A DNA stretch of 64,000 bases, taken from positions 1-64,000 of the forward strand of contig DASRWB010000017.1 of NCBI GenBank assembly GCA_035654775.1, in the 5' to 3' direction. Source of the DNA: HKST-UBA85 sp035654775. GTDB taxonomy: Bacteria; Bacteroidota; Bacteroidia; Flavobacteriales; Flavobacteriaceae. Each line of letters begins with the position of its first letter. Position 1 is the stretch's first letter. This document shows, in pieces, positions 46,884 to 56,263 of this stretch. The notes beneath the pieces are model-generated. The model saw nothing but the letters and a program-made list of their open reading frames with translations. It was not told the DNA's origin and made no database searches. Made by a program: the position numbers and the translations under genes.

Positions 46884-47525
46884 CTAATTACCTTTATTCA
46901 TTGCAGACAGCATTCCGCCGTACACTCCGTTAAGCGATGACAGGTTGGATGCAAGTGATTGCATTTGCTCTTTTAACTTTGAAGCATTTTCTACGGCTTC
47001 TTCATTAATAGCGGCTTGACGATTTATGCTTTCTAATTGCACCTTGTACAAGCTGTTTAAAGATTCCATTTGTGCTGCAGCTAATGATAATTCTTCACCG
47101 TATTTTTTGGTAGCGGCTATAGAATCTACCGTTGGAGATAAGTTTTTGGCGGCACCTTCAAAATTCTTTATGCTATCACCTAAGCTTGCCATTAATTCTC
47201 CGTCTATTTTAGCTTCTTTTAATAACTCGTCTAATTTTTTAGAGAGCATTCCTTGAGCGTCTTTAGAGTCTTCTTTTTTCTTGCTTTGTCCGCCTGCTAA
47301 TTCAGGGTAAACAAGTGACCAGTCTAAATCATCATCAACCGGTTCAAAGGCTGATATAGCAAATATGATTGCTTCTGTTACTAGACCGATGGTTAACATA
47401 ACATTACCTGTTAAAGGTCCTATTTCAAAGTGGATAATTTTAAATAATGCTCCAACAATTACAATAGAGGCTCCCAAACCGTAAGCCATGTTCATAAATT
47501 TTTTGCTTGCTTTTGACTGTGCCAT
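46884..47525 (-). CDS. gldL: Type IX secretion/gliding motor protein GldL
   Basis: A 213-residue inner-membrane protein. It has two membrane helices (MNMAYGLGASIVIVGALFKI and LTGNVMLTIGLVTEAIIFAIS) with the conserved Glu/His region IIHFEIGPL, and a C-terminal cytoplasmic coiled coil. It pairs with GldM in the rotary motor. It lies between gldK and gldM. Confidence 0.96.
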   Translation of the reverse strand: MAQSKASKKFMNMAYGLGASIVIVGALFKIIHFEIGPLTGNVMLTIGLVTEAIIFAISAFEPVDDDLDWSLVYPELAGGQSKKKEDSKDAQGMLSKKLDELLKEAKIDGELMASLGDSIKNFEGAAKNLSPTVDSIAATKKYGEELSLAAAQMESLNSLYKVQLESINRQAAINEEAVENASKLKEQMQSLASNLSSLNGVYGGMLSAMNKGN

Positions 47526-47586
47526 AATTTCAGTTTTTAATAAGTGTGATACTTAGGTGGTTTAATAATTAATATTTAGTTTTAGT

Positions 47587-48936
47587 TTAATTTTGCGCGT
47601 TTAATGTTACATCAGTTCCCATATAGTCTTGTACGGTCCTAAAGCCTATGTAGCTTCTTGCAGAATCTGCATATTCATAGTCTCTTGAACTTACTTGCAG
47701 GTAATAGGCTACATCTTTCCAAGAACCACCACGTACTACTTTACGATTGTTGTCATTATCGTTTACGCTTGGGTTTATGGTTGAAACATATTCATAGGAA
47801 GAAGGGTCGTAAGAAGCATTTACCCACTCGGATACATTTCCTGCCATGTTGTACAGGTTGAAATCGTTAGGCTCATATGATTTTGCTTCTACGGTGTATA
47901 ATGCTTGGTCTGCGGCATAATCACCTCGCAAGGGTTTAAAGTTTGCCATAAAGCAACCTCTGTCGGTTTTGGTATATGGTCCACCCCAAGGATATGTTGC
48001 TGCTTGCAGACCACCACGAGCTGCATATTCCCATTCGGCTTCACTAGGTAAGCGGAAGGAGTTTACAAACTGTCTGCCTCTTTCTTTTTGATAGGTGTTC
48101 TTATTTAAAGTTCTCCAGTGACAAAATGCTTTGGCTTGCTGCCATTTTACACCAACCACTGGATAGTCACTGTATGCATCGTGCCAAAAATAATCATTGT
48201 GCATGGGCTCGTTATAGGAGTATGCAAAATCACGAATCCAAACCGTAGTATCGGGATATACTTCTACTTCTTCTTTTACAATGACATCTTTTCTTTCCAG
48301 TTTTCGGTCTCTTGCTGCTTTTTGAATATCCAGATAGGTGTATAGATACTTAAATTTTCTTACATCCATGGTTCGTTGCCCGTTATATGATTCTTCTAAC
48401 GGAAGGTACATTCCATCCATTACCTCAGCATATAAAACATCCGGATACTGGTCAGTTTCAAATATCAGATCGATATCGTTATTAAGTCTTCTTTGTTCAT
48501 CCCCGTAAGTATCTAACATGTATTGCTGATACGGTGTTAAATTGGGATCAGAAGGATCTGTTGCCAAATAAGCAAAGTCTCCTATATCACCGTTGCCAGG
48601 TGTTTTTCCTTCTAAGTCGGCCATTTCTGCCAGTTCAGTTCTGATAATGGAATCTCTAACCCAATTTACAAATTGTCTGTATTCAGAGTTTGTAATTTCG
48701 GTAGCATCCATATAAAAGGAACGTACGGTTACGGTTTTTGACGGAGCATCTTGAATTCCGGCTAAATCATCATCCGATTTACCCATTATAAAAGCTCCAC
48801 CGGGAACCAGCTCCATACCATAAGGTTTTTCAGGGTGCCATTTTTTCCCTTTAACTCCTACTAGTTCGCCTCTATCTTTAGAGCCACAACTTAGTAAAAA
48901 AGTCATTACTGCGGTTAATACTAAAATTCTTTTCAT
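47587..48936 (-). CDS. gldK: Type IX secretion/gliding lipoprotein GldK
   Basis: An outer-membrane lipoprotein forming the GldKN ring. The ATG at 48936 gives 449 residues with a lipobox (MKRILVLTAVMTFLLSCGS); an ATG two codons upstream is equally possible. The longer frame to 49017 lacks signal-peptide character. The body is an FGE-sulfatase-like fold (VPGGAFIMGKSDDD, DATEITNSEYRQFVNW, LPSEAEWEYAARGG, GNVSEWVNASYD, VVRGGSWKD). It is the first gene of gldKLMN. Confidence 0.94.
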   Translation of the reverse strand: MKRILVLTAVMTFLLSCGSKDRGELVGVKGKKWHPEKPYGMELVPGGAFIMGKSDDDLAGIQDAPSKTVTVRSFYMDATEITNSEYRQFVNWVRDSIIRTELAEMADLEGKTPGNGDIGDFAYLATDPSDPNLTPYQQYMLDTYGDEQRRLNNDIDLIFETDQYPDVLYAEVMDGMYLPLEESYNGQRTMDVRKFKYLYTYLDIQKAARDRKLERKDVIVKEEVEVYPDTTVWIRDFAYSYNEPMHNDYFWHDAYSDYPVVGVKWQQAKAFCHWRTLNKNTYQKERGRQFVNSFRLPSEAEWEYAARGGLQAATYPWGGPYTKTDRGCFMANFKPLRGDYAADQALYTVEAKSYEPNDFNLYNMAGNVSEWVNASYDPSSYEYVSTINPSVNDNDNNRKVVRGGSWKDVAYYLQVSSRDYEYADSARSYIGFRTVQDYMGTDVTLNAQN

Positions 48937-49038
48937 ATCCATAGAAAACTCGAGGTTAATACTTTGTCTTAAAAAATTTAAGAGCGTAAACATATTTATA
49001 TATTTTTTAAAAAACAACTTTTTTTTGAAAAAAAATAC

Positions 49039-49074
49039 ATTTTATCGTAAAAACATGCATTTCGTCGATAAAAT
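49039..49074. promoter_or_regulatory. Inverted repeat upstream of gldK containing a motif shared with the LRR upstream region
   Basis: ATTTTATCG (49039-49047) and CGATAAAAT (49066-49074) are perfect arms around 18 bases. TGCATTTCGTCGA overlaps the right arm at 49056-49068; the same 13 bases occur on the opposite strand at 40806-40818, upstream of the LRR gene. No -7 box was found, so the gldK promoter may be activator-dependent. Confidence 0.45.
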
Positions 49075-49108
49075 TGACATTAATTCTCAAACTGACACTA
49101 TAAACTTC

Positions 49109-50275
49109 TCAAACAAAATTCTTTTGAAACGCTTTATACCAACGTTCGGGTATAATTCCGTTGCTTGCATCTATATAATCTTGATGCGTGCATGGTAATA
49201 ACGTATGTCTTTTTAATTTATTATTTACATCTTTTAAAAAAGGAATTTCTATCCACCAACGGTCGGTTTTATTGCTCTTGTAAAAGACTAACTCCTGAGA
49301 GTCTGCTAAGGTAATGAATTTCTGATAATTATTTGTTAATAAAAAATCATCATCTTTCACTCTTAAATTTACACCTTCTATAAAATACCAAATTATTTGC
49401 GAAATAAGCATGGCTGTGGTTTCGTCTTGTTTAGAAGGTTTATATTCATAAATCCCAAAAGAGGTAACTTTATCACTAATACCGGCATATCTGGCAATGG
49501 CACAAATATCCTTTCCGCTTATTCCATTGGGTGAGAATTTTTGATTATTTCCTACGTCAGAAGCCTTTATGGATTTCAAATCCAGCGTCACGATATTAGC
49601 ATCGCGCATTACAGGTTCTGCAAGTGTTAAATTGCCTGTTATTTCTCCCAGTCTGTAGGCTTCAAAATAAAGCTTTTCCATTAAATCAATTTCCTCTTGA
49701 GAATTAAAATAAGTTTGGTAACCTAGCGTTGCGTAATTGAACAAATTATAAGGCTGATCAAGTATTACTTTTCCTACAAAACTATCGTTTTTAATTGGTT
49801 TTGATGAATCGCCTAAATCGAATTTAACATCAACATTTACCATATTTACCATAGGAAGAAAATCGTCATAGGCTCTGTAGTTGGCATAGGTTATGTCTTG
49901 GCTTCCACCTAACAATACAGGTATAATGCCTTTTTCCAGTAATATGGTGATAATGGTTTTTACGGCAAAATATGTGTCTTCTACGGTTTCTCCCTGATTT
50001 ATATCGCCCAAATCCACTATTTTTTTCTTCCAGTTTCCAGGGTAAAGAGAATAGAAAACTTGCCTTATATTATTAAAGTGTAATTCAGCTCCGGCATAAT
50101 CTATATCGTTGCGTGTTTCAACAACACCAAGTATGGCAATGTCAGCATCTTCCAGTTCCGGTAATCCGGAGCGTTTGGTATGAATTTTTATTTTTTGGCC
50201 TAATGCCTGCTGATTCAGCAATTCATTATGAGCTAAAACAGCATCTGAAACCGGAGATAAAAAATTAAAATTCAT
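49109..50275 (-). CDS. Arginase/formimidoylglutamase-fold protein with degenerate metal site
   Basis: A 388-residue protein of the ureohydrolase fold, usually named formimidoylglutamase or arginase. Its metal motifs have changed. The canonical GGxHD is GGSQD (residues 123-127). DAHxD is DVKFD (149-153). DxDxxD reads DLKSIK (232-237). Both metal-binding histidines are gone, and the second aspartate of the last motif is Lys. It is therefore unlikely to bind the usual Mn pair and is probably a pseudoenzyme. It lies between topA (17-base gap) and gldK, on the same strand as both. The hut genes are not nearby, which argues against HutG. Confidence 0.8.
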   Translation of the reverse strand: MNFNFLSPVSDAVLAHNELLNQQALGQKIKIHTKRSGLPELEDADIAILGVVETRNDIDYAGAELHFNNIRQVFYSLYPGNWKKKIVDLGDINQGETVEDTYFAVKTIITILLEKGIIPVLLGGSQDITYANYRAYDDFLPMVNMVNVDVKFDLGDSSKPIKNDSFVGKVILDQPYNLFNYATLGYQTYFNSQEEIDLMEKLYFEAYRLGEITGNLTLAEPVMRDANIVTLDLKSIKASDVGNNQKFSPNGISGKDICAIARYAGISDKVTSFGIYEYKPSKQDETTAMLISQIIWYFIEGVNLRVKDDDFLLTNNYQKFITLADSQELVFYKSNKTDRWWIEIPFLKDVNNKLKRHTLLPCTHQDYIDASNGIIPERWYKAFQKNFV

Positions 50276-50292
50276 TTATTATTAATACTATA

Positions 50293-52788
50293 CTATTTCT
50301 TTTTGGAAGTCGCGCTGCGTTTACTGGCTTTTTTAGGAGCGTTTTTATCTATAATTTCTTTAGCTTCTTCTAAAGTGAGTTTTTCTGCTTGTACTGTTTT
50401 GGGCAGCTGAATTTTGGTTTTCCCTTTAGTAATAACGTGTGTTCCCCAACGTGCTTTTTCAACTTTTATGCCTTCGCTTTCCCAGTGGTGTACAATTTTA
50501 TCTTTTTCTTTTTGAATTTTATCTTCTATAAGTTCAATGATGTCTTCATTTGATAAATGGTCCCAATCGTATTTTTTCCCTACATTAATGTACATTTCAT
50601 TCCACTTTATAAAAGGACCAAACCGGCCTTTTCCTTTGGTCACGTCTTTTTCTTTATAGGTGTAAATGGGGGCATCTATTTTTTCTTTTTCGTCTATTAA
50701 GATTTTAGCGTCTTCAAGTTCAACACTTAACGGGTCAACTCCTGCGGGCAATGAAACAAATTTTTTCCCATACTTAACATACGGACCAAAGCGACCATTA
50801 TTTACTTCTACTTCTTTGTCCTTATATGTTCCCAGTTTTTTTGGCAATTTGAACAAATCCAGTGCTTCTTCAAAGGTAATGGTATTAAGTTGTTGTTCCG
50901 GTGTGAGGCTTGCAAACAAGGGTTTTTCGTCTTCATCTACAGTGCCAATTTGCACCATAGGTCCAAATTTTCCTAACCGAACGCTGAGTTGTCTTCCGGT
51001 TTTGGGATCTTTGCCTAAAATTCGTTCGCCGGATTCTCTATCGGCATTTTCCTGAACATCTTGTACTTGCGGATGAAATTTTTTGTAGAACGATTTCATC
51101 ATTTTAGTCCAATCTTCTTTTCCTTCAGCTATATCGTCAAAATCTTCTTCTACTTTTGCTGTAAAGTTATAGTCTAATATGTCTTCAAAGTGATTTACCA
51201 AAAAGTCTGTCACAATAAAACCTATGTCAGTTGGAACGAGTTTTCCTTTATCGGAACCTACTTTTTCAGTAAGTATTTTTTCTTTTATTTCGTTTTTCTG
51301 AAGTGTTACTTGCTTGTATTTTCTTTCTGTACCTTCTATTGTCCCTTTTTCGATGTAACCTCTGTTTTGTATGGTCGATATCGTTGGTGCGTAAGTAGAA
51401 GGACGACCAATACCTAACTCTTCCAGTTGTTTTACCAAAGAGGCTTCGGTATATCTGTATGGTGGTCTTGTAAAGCGCTGGGTTGCGGTAATATAGTTTG
51501 TTTCCAGAGTTTCACCTACTTTTAAGGCAGGCAACATTCCTTCTTGTTCTTCATCTTCAATATCACTGCCTTCCATATACACTTTTAAAAAACCGTCAAA
51601 AGTGATTACTTCTCCATTGGCAACAAAGTATTCGTCCAGTTTGGCGTTCGTTTTAATGTCAATTTTAACATTGGTGCGTTCCAGCTCGGCTTCGCTCATT
51701 TGTGAAGCTATAGCGCGTTTCCAAATTAAATCGTAAAGCCTTGATTGGTCTTTGTCTGCAACTATATTTTGTCTGGAAAAATCTGTAGGTCGTATGGCTT
51801 CGTGAGCCTCTTGTGCTCCTTTAGTTTTTCCTTTATAATTTCTTGATTTGGCATATTTGCTACCAAAAGCACTTTCTATTTCTCTTTTTGCACCTTGTTT
51901 TGCTTCTTCAGAAAGGTTTACACTGTCTGTTCTCATATAGGTAATTAGTCCGGCTTCATAGAGTCTTTGTGCCGCTGTCATGGTTCTACTTACCGAGAAA
52001 AAAAGTTTTCTGGAGGCTTCTTGCTGCAAGGTTGAAGTGGTAAATGGTGGCGCAGGTGATTTTTTTACCGGCTTTTTTTCTAAACTGGAAATTTGATATC
52101 CGGCATCAATATTATGCTGAAGAAATTTTTGTGCTTCTTCAAAAGTGGAAAAGTTTTTAGGGAGTTTAGCCTTAAACAATTGCTTGTTTTCGTTGAAAAA
52201 CGCTGCATCTATTCTATAAAAAGTTTCGGCTTCAAAACCTTGGATTTCGCGTTCGCGTTCAACAATTAACCGCACGGAAACCGACTGTACTCTTCCGGCA
52301 GACAATCCGCCTTTTACTTTTCGCCAAAGTACCGGCGACAACTCGTATCCTACTATTCTGTCTAAAACTCTTCTGGCCTGTTGGGCATCAACCAGATTAT
52401 AATCTATTCCTCTGGGGTTTTCTATCGCTTTTTGAATAGCTGTTTTGGTAATTTCGTGAAATACTATACGCTTGGTTTTCTCTTTATCCAACTGCAGTGT
52501 TTCGGCCAAGTGCCAGGCAATGGCTTCTCCTTCGCGGTCTTCATCACTGGCCAGCCATATGGTTTCCGCTTTTGCGGCCAGTTCTTTCAGCTGTTTTACA
52601 ACCGTCTTTTTATCTTTAGAAACAATGTATTCAGGTTTAAAATCTCCTTCCACATCAACACCTAATTCTTTTGTAGGCAAGTCTGCTATATGGCCAAAAC
52701 TAGAAGCTACCTTAAAATCCTTTCCCAGAAATTTTTCAATAGTTTTTGCCTTGGCAGGCGACTCTACAATGACTAAGTTTTTCGCCAT
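50293..52788 (-). CDS. topA: DNA topoisomerase I
   Basis: An 831-residue type IA topoisomerase. The Toprim domain starts NLVIVESPAKAKTIEKFLG, with SDEDREGEAIAWHL. The active-site tyrosine lies in AGLITYMRTDSVNLS, and RPSTYAPTISTIQNRGYIE is another family segment. Instead of Cys4 zinc fingers the C-terminus has repeated basic domains (KFGPMVQIG, RFGPYVKYGKKF, RFGPFIKWNEMY, ARWGTHVITKGK) and a Lys/Ser/Ala-rich tail. It relaxes negative supercoils. Confidence 0.96.
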   Translation of the reverse strand: MAKNLVIVESPAKAKTIEKFLGKDFKVASSFGHIADLPTKELGVDVEGDFKPEYIVSKDKKTVVKQLKELAAKAETIWLASDEDREGEAIAWHLAETLQLDKEKTKRIVFHEITKTAIQKAIENPRGIDYNLVDAQQARRVLDRIVGYELSPVLWRKVKGGLSAGRVQSVSVRLIVEREREIQGFEAETFYRIDAAFFNENKQLFKAKLPKNFSTFEEAQKFLQHNIDAGYQISSLEKKPVKKSPAPPFTTSTLQQEASRKLFFSVSRTMTAAQRLYEAGLITYMRTDSVNLSEEAKQGAKREIESAFGSKYAKSRNYKGKTKGAQEAHEAIRPTDFSRQNIVADKDQSRLYDLIWKRAIASQMSEAELERTNVKIDIKTNAKLDEYFVANGEVITFDGFLKVYMEGSDIEDEEQEGMLPALKVGETLETNYITATQRFTRPPYRYTEASLVKQLEELGIGRPSTYAPTISTIQNRGYIEKGTIEGTERKYKQVTLQKNEIKEKILTEKVGSDKGKLVPTDIGFIVTDFLVNHFEDILDYNFTAKVEEDFDDIAEGKEDWTKMMKSFYKKFHPQVQDVQENADRESGERILGKDPKTGRQLSVRLGKFGPMVQIGTVDEDEKPLFASLTPEQQLNTITFEEALDLFKLPKKLGTYKDKEVEVNNGRFGPYVKYGKKFVSLPAGVDPLSVELEDAKILIDEKEKIDAPIYTYKEKDVTKGKGRFGPFIKWNEMYINVGKKYDWDHLSNEDIIELIEDKIQKEKDKIVHHWESEGIKVEKARWGTHVITKGKTKIQLPKTVQAEKLTLEEAKEIIDKNAPKKASKRSATSKKK

Positions 52789-52808
52789 AATTTACTTTTT
52801 GTGATTCG

Positions 52809-52816
52809 CAAATGTA
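52809..52816 (-). promoter_or_regulatory. -7 box (TACATTTG) of topA
   Basis: CAAATGTA on the plus strand reads TACATTTG on the minus strand, 20 bases before the topA start. Confidence 0.7.
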
Positions 52817-52977
52817 ACAGATTTTTTTTTATACACTTAATTTTAACTTTTATTCCTGATTTTTTTTAACCTCTTTTTCACTACCAAAGATACAAACCAC
52901 AAGTCACTCCATAAAACTACCCAACGACGGTTTTCTTTCAGTAAAACTATTTTTTAACTTCAACAAATTCATGTCAT

Positions 52978-53010
52978 TTTGTCACTTTATATAAAATAAT
53001 AGTATCTTTG
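52978..53010 (+). promoter_or_regulatory. Promoter of the miaB operon (TTTG-N21-TATCTTTG)
   Basis: A -33 TTTG ending at 52981 and a -7 TATCTTTG at 53003-53010 have a 21-base spacer, close to the Bacteroidota consensus. TGTCA occurs twice around the -33 region (TGTCATTTTGTCA, 52972-52984). The miaB ATG is 37 bases downstream. Confidence 0.8.
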
Positions 53011-53047
53011 CACGTTAATTGACTTTTGTAAAAACAACACCCCATTT

Positions 53048-54493
53048 ATGGAAAAAATCATTGATGAGTCTAAACAAGGTGAATCACTCATTTTGGAACA
53101 AAGAAAAGGCAACTCCCGTAAGCTTTTTATAGAAAGTTATGGCTGCCAGATGAACTTTAGCGACAGTGAGATTGTTGCCTCTATTCTTCAAGAAGAAGGT
53201 TTTAACACTACCCTGAGTATGGAAGAGGCCGATTTGGTTTTGATAAACACTTGTTCCATCAGAGATAAAGCAGAACAAACCGTAAGAAAAAGACTGGAAA
53301 AATACAATGCTGTAAAAAAAATAAACCCAAAAATGAAAATTGGCGTTTTGGGCTGTATGGCAGAACGTTTGAAAAGTAAGTTTTTAGAAGAAGAAAAAAT
53401 GATAGACCTTGTTGTAGGTCCTGACGCTTACAAAGATTTACCAAATCTTGTTGCCGAAGTTGACGAAGGTAGAAATGCCGTGAATGTAATTCTTTCCAAA
53501 GATGAAACCTACGGCGACATTTCTCCTGTACGATTAAACAGTAATGGCGTTACCGCATTTGTATCCATTACCCGCGGTTGCGACAACATGTGTACCTTTT
53601 GCGTGGTCCCTTTTACTCGTGGTCGTGAACGAAGCAGAGATCCGCAAAGTATTATAGAGGAAATTAATAACCTATGGGAAAACGGTTTTAAAGAAGTTAC
53701 CCTATTAGGACAAAATGTAGACAGCTACCTGTGGTATGGCGGTGGCCTAAAAAAAGATTTTGATAAGGCTACCGATATGCAAAAAGCAACGGCTGTAAAT
53801 TTTGCAAATCTGCTGGATATGTGTGCCGTGGCGCAACCCAAAATGCGTTTTCGCTTCTCCACTTCCAATCCTCAGGACATGACATTGGATGTAATTGAAA
53901 CAATGGCAAAACACAAAAATATTTGCAACTATATACACTTGCCTGTACAAAGTGGCAGTAACCGTATTTTAAAGGAAATGAATCGTCAGCATACACGAGA
54001 GGAATATTTTGAATTGATTGACAATATCAGAAAAATAATTCCGGATTGTGCCATTTCACAGGATATGATTGCCGGTTTCCCAACCGAAACCGAGGAAGAC
54101 CATCAAGACACCTTAAGCTTAATGGAATACGTAAAGTATGATTTTGGTTTTATGTTTGCCTACTCTGAAAGACCCGGAACTTTAGCCGAACGTAAAATGG
54201 AAGATGATGTCCCCGAAGAAACCAAAAAAAGACGCTTAAACGAAATCATTCAACTACAACAAAAACACAGTTTATACCGAACACAACAACATGTTGGTAA
54301 AATTGAAGAAGTACTAATTGAAAAAGAGTCAAAAAAATCAGACGCGCATTGGTCCGGACGAAACAGTCAAAATACAGTAGTTGTATTCCCAAAAGGAAAT
54401 TACAAGGTAGGCGACTTTGTAAAGGTAAAGATTAACGACTGCACTAGTGCTACATTGCTTGGTGAAGCTGTTGGATACTCAGAAAACAATTAA
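53048..54493 (+). CDS. miaB: tRNA-2-methylthio-N6-dimethylallyladenosine synthase MiaB
   Basis: A 481-residue radical SAM methylthiotransferase. The N-terminal cluster domain has Cys33 in [13 protein letters not shown], with further ligands in INTCSIR and VLGCMAERL. The radical SAM motif is [10 protein letters not shown] (Cys178, Cys182, Cys185). A TRAM domain ends the protein. It adds methylthio to i6A37 in tRNAs reading UNN codons. It is the first gene of a unit running to secG. Confidence 0.96.
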   Translation: MEKIIDESKQGESLILEQRKGNSRKLFIESYGCQMNFSDSEIVASILQEEGFNTTLSMEEADLVLINTCSIRDKAEQTVRKRLEKYNAVKKINPKMKIGVLGCMAERLKSKFLEEEKMIDLVVGPDAYKDLPNLVAEVDEGRNAVNVILSKDETYGDISPVRLNSNGVTAFVSITRGCDNMCTFCVVPFTRGRERSRDPQSIIEEINNLWENGFKEVTLLGQNVDSYLWYGGGLKKDFDKATDMQKATAVNFANLLDMCAVAQPKMRFRFSTSNPQDMTLDVIETMAKHKNICNYIHLPVQSGSNRILKEMNRQHTREEYFELIDNIRKIIPDCAISQDMIAGFPTETEEDHQDTLSLMEYVKYDFGFMFAYSERPGTLAERKMEDDVPEETKKRRLNEIIQLQQKHSLYRTQQHVGKIEEVLIEKESKKSDAHWSGRNSQNTVVVFPKGNYKVGDFVKVKINDCTSATLLGEAVGYSENN

Positions 54494-54498
54494 CATAC

Positions 54499-55755
54499 AT
54501 GGAATCCATTCAATCTATAAAACAACGTTTTGAAATTATTGGAAACGATCCAAAACTAAACCGCGCCATAGAAAAAGCCATGCAAGTGGCTGCTACCGAC
54601 ATTTCGGTTTTGGTAACCGGTGAAAGTGGTGTAGGTAAAGAAAGTATCCCGAAAATAATACATTCACTCTCCCACCGAAAACACGGAAAATACATAGCCG
54701 TAAATTGTGGTGCCATTCCGGAAGGCACTATAGACAGTGAGCTTTTTGGTCACGAAAAAGGCGCTTTCACAGGAGCTACCCAAACCCGAAACGGATATTT
54801 TGAAGTAGCCGATGGCGGCACCATTTTTCTGGATGAAGTAGGCGAATTGCCCTTACCTACACAAGTACGCTTGTTGCGTGTTTTAGAAAATGGGGAATTT
54901 CTAAAAGTAGGATCCAGTAAAGTTCAGAAAACAAACGTAAGAATAGTGGCAGCCACCAATATCAATATGCTTGAAGCTATTAAAAAAGAAAAATTCCGAG
55001 AAGATCTTTATTATAGACTAAGTACTGTAGAAATTCATTTGCCTCCATTGCGGGAACGTAAAGAAGACATTCATTTATTATTCAGAAAATTTGCCAGTGA
55101 CTTCGCTTTAAAATATAAAATGCCAACCATAAAACTTCAGGATGATGCGGTAAATTTATTATTGAAATACCGTTGGAACGGAAACATCAGACAGTTGCGC
55201 AACGTAGCCGAACAAATTTCCGTTTTAGAACAAGACAGAACCATTACTTTAGAAACCTTGCAGAGCTATTTACCTAGCACAGGAAACAACTTGCCCGCTG
55301 TAGTAAACCGCTCCAAAACAGAAAGCGATTTTAGCAGCGAACGCGAAATACTCTACAAAATACTTTTTGACATGAAAGCCGATTTAAACGATTTAAAAAA
55401 GCTCACTTTGGAACTTATGAAAAGTGGAAATGCCAAAGATGTTCAAAAAGAAAACCAAGGACTCATTCAAAAAATATATGGTGAAGAAGAACCGACAGAT
55501 ATAGAAGAAGCCATAGAAAACCTGGAAGTTTTACCCATTCCGCAGCAAACAGATCAAAACACAGAACAAAAACAAGACAAATATCACTTTGCTGAGGAAA
55601 TTGAAGAAGAAGAAACCCTATCTTTACAAGACAAAGAATTGGAACTTATAAAGAAATCGCTTGAACGCCATCAAGGAAAACGCAAATTGGCCGCACAAGA
55701 ATTAGGCATTAGCGAACGTACTCTTTACAGAAAAATTAAACAATATGACCTTTAA
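54499..55755 (+). CDS. Sigma-54-dependent activator lacking a receiver domain
   Basis: A 418-residue AAA+ activator. It starts almost directly with the ATPase domain (Walker A GESGVGKES, residues 41-49). The sigma-54 contact loop GAFTGA is at residues 88-93, followed by GGTIFLDEVGELP and RWNGNIRQLRN. A long charged linker leads to a C-terminal Fis-type helix-turn-helix (GKRKLAAQELGISERTLYRKIKQ). There is no N-terminal receiver or GAF domain, so its activity must be controlled by level, by partner proteins or through the linker. It is the second gene of the miaB unit. A sigma-54-like promoter lies before groES 1.9 kb downstream. Confidence 0.93.
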   Translation: MESIQSIKQRFEIIGNDPKLNRAIEKAMQVAATDISVLVTGESGVGKESIPKIIHSLSHRKHGKYIAVNCGAIPEGTIDSELFGHEKGAFTGATQTRNGYFEVADGGTIFLDEVGELPLPTQVRLLRVLENGEFLKVGSSKVQKTNVRIVAATNINMLEAIKKEKFREDLYYRLSTVEIHLPPLRERKEDIHLLFRKFASDFALKYKMPTIKLQDDAVNLLLKYRWNGNIRQLRNVAEQISVLEQDRTITLETLQSYLPSTGNNLPAVVNRSKTESDFSSEREILYKILFDMKADLNDLKKLTLELMKSGNAKDVQKENQGLIQKIYGEEEPTDIEEAIENLEVLPIPQQTDQNTEQKQDKYHFAEEIEEEETLSLQDKELELIKKSLERHQGKRKLAAQELGISERTLYRKIKQYDL

Positions 55756-56263
55756 GCTAAACTCCTTAAAGCTTTTAACAGCAATTATCTCACTTGTCAC
55801 ACTTATAAGTTGCGGTCCATATTCTTTTACCGGTGTACAAGATTTGTCAGGCGTCGAAACCTTTCAGGTGAATTACTTTCAAAATAACGCCGTTTTAGTT
55901 GAACCGGGATTAGACAGAGACTTCACCAATGCACTTACCGATTTGTTATTAAATCAAACCAACCTTTCTTTAGTGCGTTCAAACGGCGACCTAACCTACG
56001 AAGGAGAAATCACAGAATATCGCATTTCTCCAACTACCGCCACAGCTCAAAACACTGCTGCACAAAACAGACTTACTATGCGTGTTAATGTCAGGTTCTA
56101 CAATAAAAAGAAAGAAGAAGATAATTTTGAACAATCCTTTACCTTTTTCTACGACTTTTCCGGCAGTGATCAATTGGTTGGAGCTCAAAAAGACACGGCT
56201 CATCAAGAAATTTTTGAACGTATAACTCAAGATATTTTTAATGCCTCTTTGGCAAAATGGTAA
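55745..56263 (+). CDS. lptE: LptE-like LPS-assembly lipoprotein
   Basis: A 172-residue protein with a lipobox (LVTLISCGPYSFTG, Cys near residue 23). The GPYSFTGV start and the beta/alpha layout match the Bacteroidota LptE family, which plugs the LptD outer-membrane barrel. It overlaps the activator gene by 11 bases and the following gene by 23 bases, so translation is coupled. Confidence 0.85.
   Translation: MTFKLNSLKLLTAIISLVTLISCGPYSFTGVQDLSGVETFQVNYFQNNAVLVEPGLDRDFTNALTDLLLNQTNLSLVRSNGDLTYEGEITEYRISPTTATAQNTAAQNRLTMRVNVRFYNKKKEEDNFEQSFTFFYDFSGSDQLVGAQKDTAHQEIFERITQDIFNASLAKW

Noticed and set aside
49109..50275. Formimidoylglutamase (HutG) partnered with the urocanase at 4.2 kb
   Set aside because: The metal motifs are degenerate and the two genes are 43 kb apart, so a histidine-degradation role is not supported.
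52972..52984. TGTCATTTTGTCA before miaB as a specific regulator site
   Set aside because: TGTCA/TGACA also occurs near groES and gldK, but the words are too short and variable in orientation to claim one site.
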